A stretch of DNA of 8,150 nt from NCBI GenBank assembly GCA_005879045.1, contig VBLV01000128.1:1-8150 (forward strand), written 5' to 3'. Position numbers and translations under genes: made by a program. The notes beneath the pieces are model-generated. The model had not been told where the DNA came from. It did no database searches and saw nothing but the letters and a program-made list of their open reading frames with translations. Numbering within the stretch: position 1 is the stretch's first letter; each line of letters opens with the position of its first letter. Shown here piece by piece: positions 6,328 to 8,150 of this stretch. This stretch comes from Methanobacteriota archaeon (lineage in GTDB: Archaea > Thermoplasmatota > Thermoplasmata > RBG-16-68-12).

Positions 6328-6334
6328 TCACTCC
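6328..6334 (-). promoter_or_regulatory. Shine-Dalgarno site deciding the rps17e TTG start
   Basis: GGAGTGA on the minus strand is nearly the full complement of the archaeal 16S rRNA 3' end. It sits four bases before TTG 6323, supporting that non-ATG start. Confidence 0.6.
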
Positions 6335-6370
6335 GCGTCAGTTCGAGGGAGCGCTCCAAAGAGTGTGTGC

Positions 6371-6380
6371 TAAATAAAGC
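6371..6380 (-). promoter_or_regulatory. TATA box of rps17e
   Basis: The minus strand reads GCTTTATTTA, the most AT-rich patch in the 200-bp divergent region. A start about 26 bp downstream would be near 6349, giving a leader of about 25 bases that contains the GGAGTGA site. Confidence 0.6.
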
Positions 6381-6460
6381 TTCGGAGGAGAACGGCGACG
6401 CGAATCGGTTTCGTGGGGCTCGCGGGCCCTCGCTCGTGTCCGCGGGACTTAGCGGGCAAC

Positions 6461-6470
6461 TCTTAAATAG
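6461..6470 (+). promoter_or_regulatory. TATA box of the small acidic protein gene
   Basis: TCTTAAATAG stands out in a GC-rich context. Its centre (about 6465) is about 25 bp before an ATG at 6490, so transcription likely begins at or next to that ATG, upstream of the main gene start. Confidence 0.6.
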
Positions 6471-6489
6471 GGACCTCGGATACGCCCGA

Positions 6490-6528
6490 ATGGGACCCCG
6501 CGCCGCACCGTCCCCCAGGAGCGGATGA
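6490..6528 (+). other. possible leaderless 12-codon upstream ORF
   Basis: ATG 6490 lies where the TATA box at 6461-6470 predicts transcription to start. It opens a 12-codon frame ([12 protein letters not shown]) whose TGA overlaps the ATG at 6525 as ATGA. The frame contains the AGGAG that would serve the downstream gene. Whether it is translated is unknown; GC-rich sequence can give such a frame by chance. Confidence 0.3.
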
Positions 6529-6695
6529 CGATGGAAGAATCCCTCGTGAACGTCGAATTCCTGAAGAGCTCAAACAACTTCATCGCCCGCATCCAGAGCG
6601 AACTCGGCGGGATGCGCGAGTACCGGAGCTCGTCGTTCGAGGAAGTCCTCGAGCAGGTCGTGATCGATCTGCAAGAGGAGTTCGAGTCGTACTGA
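6525..6695 (+). CDS. small acidic protein, unknown function
   Basis: The product is 56 residues from ATG 6525 ([16 protein letters not shown]) or 54 from ATG 6531. AGGAG (6518-6522) is two bases from the first and eight from the second, so 6531 has the better Shine-Dalgarno spacing, while 6525 would be coupled to the upstream 12-codon frame. The protein is rich in Glu, with a predicted short strand-like start (SLVNVEFL), a middle [19 protein letters not shown], and an acidic helix [18 protein letters not shown] at the end. The alternation of hydrophobic and acidic residues in that helix suggests a small dimer or partner-binding protein. I do not recognise a family. It diverges from rps17e and has its own TATA box, and its stop abuts the stop of the enoyl-CoA hydratase gene. 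Confidence 0.7.
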   Translation: MTMEESLVNVEFLKSSNNFIARIQSELGGMREYRSSSFEEVLEQVVIDLQEEFESY

Positions 6696-7475
6696 TCAGG
6701 CGCCTGTCCACGCGGGCTTGCGTTTCTCGATGAAGGCGCGCATCCCTTCCGCCTTGTCGTCCGTCGATCCGACGATCCCGAACGCGGCGGTCTCGAAGTC
6801 CAACCCGGCGGAGAGCGGCATGTCCCACGCCGCGCGGAGGCACGCCTTCGCGAGGGCGATGGCCGCCGGGCTCTTCTCCAGGATCTTGTGGGCGAGGGCC
6901 TTCGCCTCGGGCAAGAGGCGGTCCGCGGCGACGACGCGATTCACGAGCCCGATCCGCTCCGCCGTCGCGGCGTCGATCCGGTCCCCGGTGTAGATCATCT
7001 CCGCGGCCCAGCCCGGCCCGACGAGGCGCGGAAGGCGCTGGCTTCCTCCGAATCCGGGGATGATGCCGATGTTCACTTCCGGCTGGCCCAGTTCCGCGCG
7101 ATTGGAGGCGATCCGGATGTCGCAGGCCAGAGCGAGTTCACAACCGCCTCCGAGGGCGAACCCGTTGATCGCGGCGATGATCGGCTTGTTGCACGATGCC
7201 ATCGCGTCTCCGAGGCGCCGGCCCATCTCGGAAAATCGCTGCATCTCCAAGCCCGAGAGGTTCGCCATCTCCTTGATGTCCGCGCCGGCCACGAAGGCCC
7301 GGTCGCCGGCACCCGTGAGGATGATCGCTCCGACGTCCGCCGCCATCGACAGGTGCTCGATGGCCATCGACAGCTCTCGCAAGACGGTCGAGTTCAGGGC
7401 GTTCAGGGCATCCGGACGATTCACCGTGATGATTGCAAGGCGGTCCTCCATCTCCGTTTTGATGAAGCCGGGCAT
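6696..7475 (-). CDS. Enoyl-CoA hydratase (crotonase family)
   Basis: The 259-residue protein has the normal crotonase length. Enoyl-CoA hydratase adds water across the double bond of 2-enoyl-CoA in fatty-acid or amino-acid catabolism. Visible: NRPDALNAL near the N-terminus, oxyanion-hole segments AGADIKEM (63-70) and ALGGGCEL (107-114), and both catalytic glutamates, Glu113 in GGGCEL and Glu133 in GQPEVNIGIIPGFGG. They are 20 residues apart, as in the rat mitochondrial enzyme (Glu144 and Glu164). A true hydratase is therefore favoured over crotonase relatives that lack one Glu, though short-chain versus 3-hydroxypropionyl-CoA dehydratase specificity cannot be told. ATG 7475 is chosen because GGAGGAG (7487-7481) lies five bases upstream. 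An open frame extending to 7670 is not family-like. No other beta-oxidation genes are in the window. Confidence 0.95.
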   Translation of the reverse strand: MPGFIKTEMEDRLAIITVNRPDALNALNSTVLRELSMAIEHLSMAADVGAIILTGAGDRAFVAGADIKEMANLSGLEMQRFSEMGRRLGDAMASCNKPIIAAINGFALGGGCELALACDIRIASNRAELGQPEVNIGIIPGFGGSQRLPRLVGPGWAAEMIYTGDRIDAATAERIGLVNRVVAADRLLPEAKALAHKILEKSPAAIALAKACLRAAWDMPLSAGLDFETAAFGIVGSTDDKAEGMRAFIEKRKPAWTGA

Positions 7476-7480
7476 GGGTT

Positions 7481-7487
7481 CTCCTCC
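7481..7487 (-). promoter_or_regulatory. Shine-Dalgarno site of the enoyl-CoA hydratase gene
   Basis: GGAGGAG on the minus strand ends five bases before ATG 7475. It is one of the strongest ribosome binding sites in the window and fixes the start well inside a longer open frame. Confidence 0.7.
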
Positions 7488-7534
7488 GGCCGAGGAATGC
7501 TCGGAATCCGCATGAACGTTCCTGGGGGCACCGG

Positions 7535-7544
7535 TAATTTCATA
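7535..7544. promoter_or_regulatory. shared AT-rich promoter patch between divergent genes
   Basis: TAATTTCATA is the only AT-rich stretch in the 103-bp gap between the hydratase gene (-) and the secreted protein gene (+). Read on either strand it can act as a TATA box: the plus-strand start would fall near 7566 and the minus-strand start near 7514. Which direction it serves cannot be decided from sequence. Confidence 0.4.
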
Positions 7545-7551
7545 GACCCAT

Positions 7552-7570
7552 CTCCCCCTGCGGGGGCGAG
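7552..7570 (+). repeat. inverted repeat ahead of the secreted protein start
   Basis: CCCCC (7554-7558) and GGGGG (7562-7566) flank a three-base TGC loop; with one bulged C at 7567 the pairing extends to CTC/GAG. The right edge overlaps the start of the GAGGTGG ribosome binding site at 7568-7574. It may be an operator, a hairpin, or chance in GC-rich DNA. Confidence 0.35.
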
Positions 7571-7578
7571 GTGGATGG

Positions 7579-8150
7579 ATGCACCGGTCCGCCCGCGCGA
7601 TGGTTTCTGCACTCGCATTGTTGTTGGTTGCCGCCTTCGCGATCGTACCCGGCACCGCGAGAGCGAACATGGACCGGCCGACGTGGGCCGCCGGTGACTT
7701 CTGGGTCTACGCGGTCGGTAACGCGTCGGCACAAACGACGCTCAGCATCCATGTGACCGGGACGCAGTCCGTCCTGGTGAACGGGACGAGCTACGCGACC
7801 TATCATACGACGACCGAGTTGTCGACTCGCTCCGGCTCGTTTAAGGTGACCTATACCGCGGACATCTGGTTCAGCGTAGAGACGCTTGCCATCGTCGAAA
7901 TTCAGGCGAGCATCAACATTACGGGACTCATCACGATCACGATCAGCGGTTTCCCACCACAAACGATCCAGTGGCCGCTTACGACCGGCGCAACCTGGCG
8001 GTCGTCGACCGTCGTAACGGCACAGACCGCATACCCGAACGGGACGAAGACGTACTCCTACCAGGCCCTCTCGACGGACTTCGAGGTCCAACCGGAAGCC
8101 TCGATTACCGTGCCGAAAGGGACGTTTGCAACGACACCGTTGAAGGAGAC
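7579..8150 (+). CDS. secreted beta-rich protein, unknown function, 3' partial
   Basis: The first 190 residues are present and the frame is open at the window end. Residues 1-29 form a signal peptide: two arginines in the n-region, a hydrophobic core (MVSALALLLVAAFAIVPG), and a likely cleavage after ARA. The mature part is rich in Thr, Ser, Val and Ile in alternating strand-like patterns, with WAAGDFWVYAV near its start, WPLTTGATW at about 132-140, and VPKGTFATTPLKE at the edge. I have the impression of similar W..GD.W.Y / VP.GTF proteins in Thermoplasmatota, with no assigned function. Four N-glycosylation sequons (Asn48, 68, 113, 154) suit an extracellular protein. The start is ATG 7579 because GAGGTGG (7568-7574) lies four bases upstream; ATG 7600 would shorten the n-region. 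Confidence 0.85.
   Translation, partial: MHRSARAMVSALALLLVAAFAIVPGTARANMDRPTWAAGDFWVYAVGNASAQTTLSIHVTGTQSVLVNGTSYATYHTTTELSTRSGSFKVTYTADIWFSVETLAIVEIQASINITGLITITISGFPPQTIQWPLTTGATWRSSTVVTAQTAYPNGTKTYSYQALSTDFEVQPEASITVPKGTFATTPLKE

Noticed and set aside
6295..6489. Plus-strand open frame leading into the 12-codon leader
   Set aside because: It starts inside antisense rps17e and crosses the divergent promoter region; only the part after the predicted transcription start (6490) could be translated.
7476..7670. N-terminal extension of the enoyl-CoA hydratase
   Set aside because: A strong ribosome binding site precedes ATG 7475, the family begins there, and the extension overlaps the divergent secreted protein gene and its promoter.

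Overview
The window reads as a GC-rich archaeal chromosome segment, most likely from an uncultured member of the Thermoplasmatota or a related euryarchaeal lineage. It carries two archaeal-type genes: ribosomal protein S17e and RNase P protein Rnp4 with a Cys4 zinc ribbon. Several genes have TATA-like boxes about 26 bp before a start codon or before a short leader. GTG and TTG starts are common, and PKD-repeat or secreted beta-rich proteins lie at both ends. The phylum assignment is inference; the archaeal assignment is well supported.

Left part (1-2607): the 3' part of a secreted PKD-domain protein (+) is followed by a short GNAT acetyltransferase gene (+) that lacks the acetyl-CoA-binding core. 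Tail-to-tail with it lies an M24 Xaa-Pro peptidase gene (-) broken by a frameshift at about 1965-1985. Both neighbours look internally deleted, so this is either a decaying locus or an assembly or strain-mixture artefact.

Middle part (2665-6082): a 66-residue two-helix membrane protein (-) and the leaderless rnp4 gene (+) diverge. rnp4 ends in a shared CTAG stop with an ABC-2 type exporter operon (-). The operon order is ATPase, permease A, permease B, joined by two GTGA stop/start overlaps, which implies translational coupling into one membrane complex.

Right part (6132-8150): rps17e (-) lies 49 bp upstream of the ABC ATPase and may be co-transcribed with it. It diverges from a small acidic protein gene (+) of unknown function that has a possible 12-codon leaderless upstream ORF. 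That gene abuts, stop to stop (TGATCA), an enoyl-CoA hydratase gene (-) with a full catalytic site. The hydratase gene diverges from a secreted beta-rich protein (+) that runs off the window end.

No tRNA, rRNA, CRISPR array, insertion sequence or defence cassette was seen. The gene set is mostly housekeeping plus an exporter and surface proteins. The points most worth a second look are the two internally deleted neighbouring genes, the extremely tight convergent gene ends, and the uORF-like leader before the small acidic protein.
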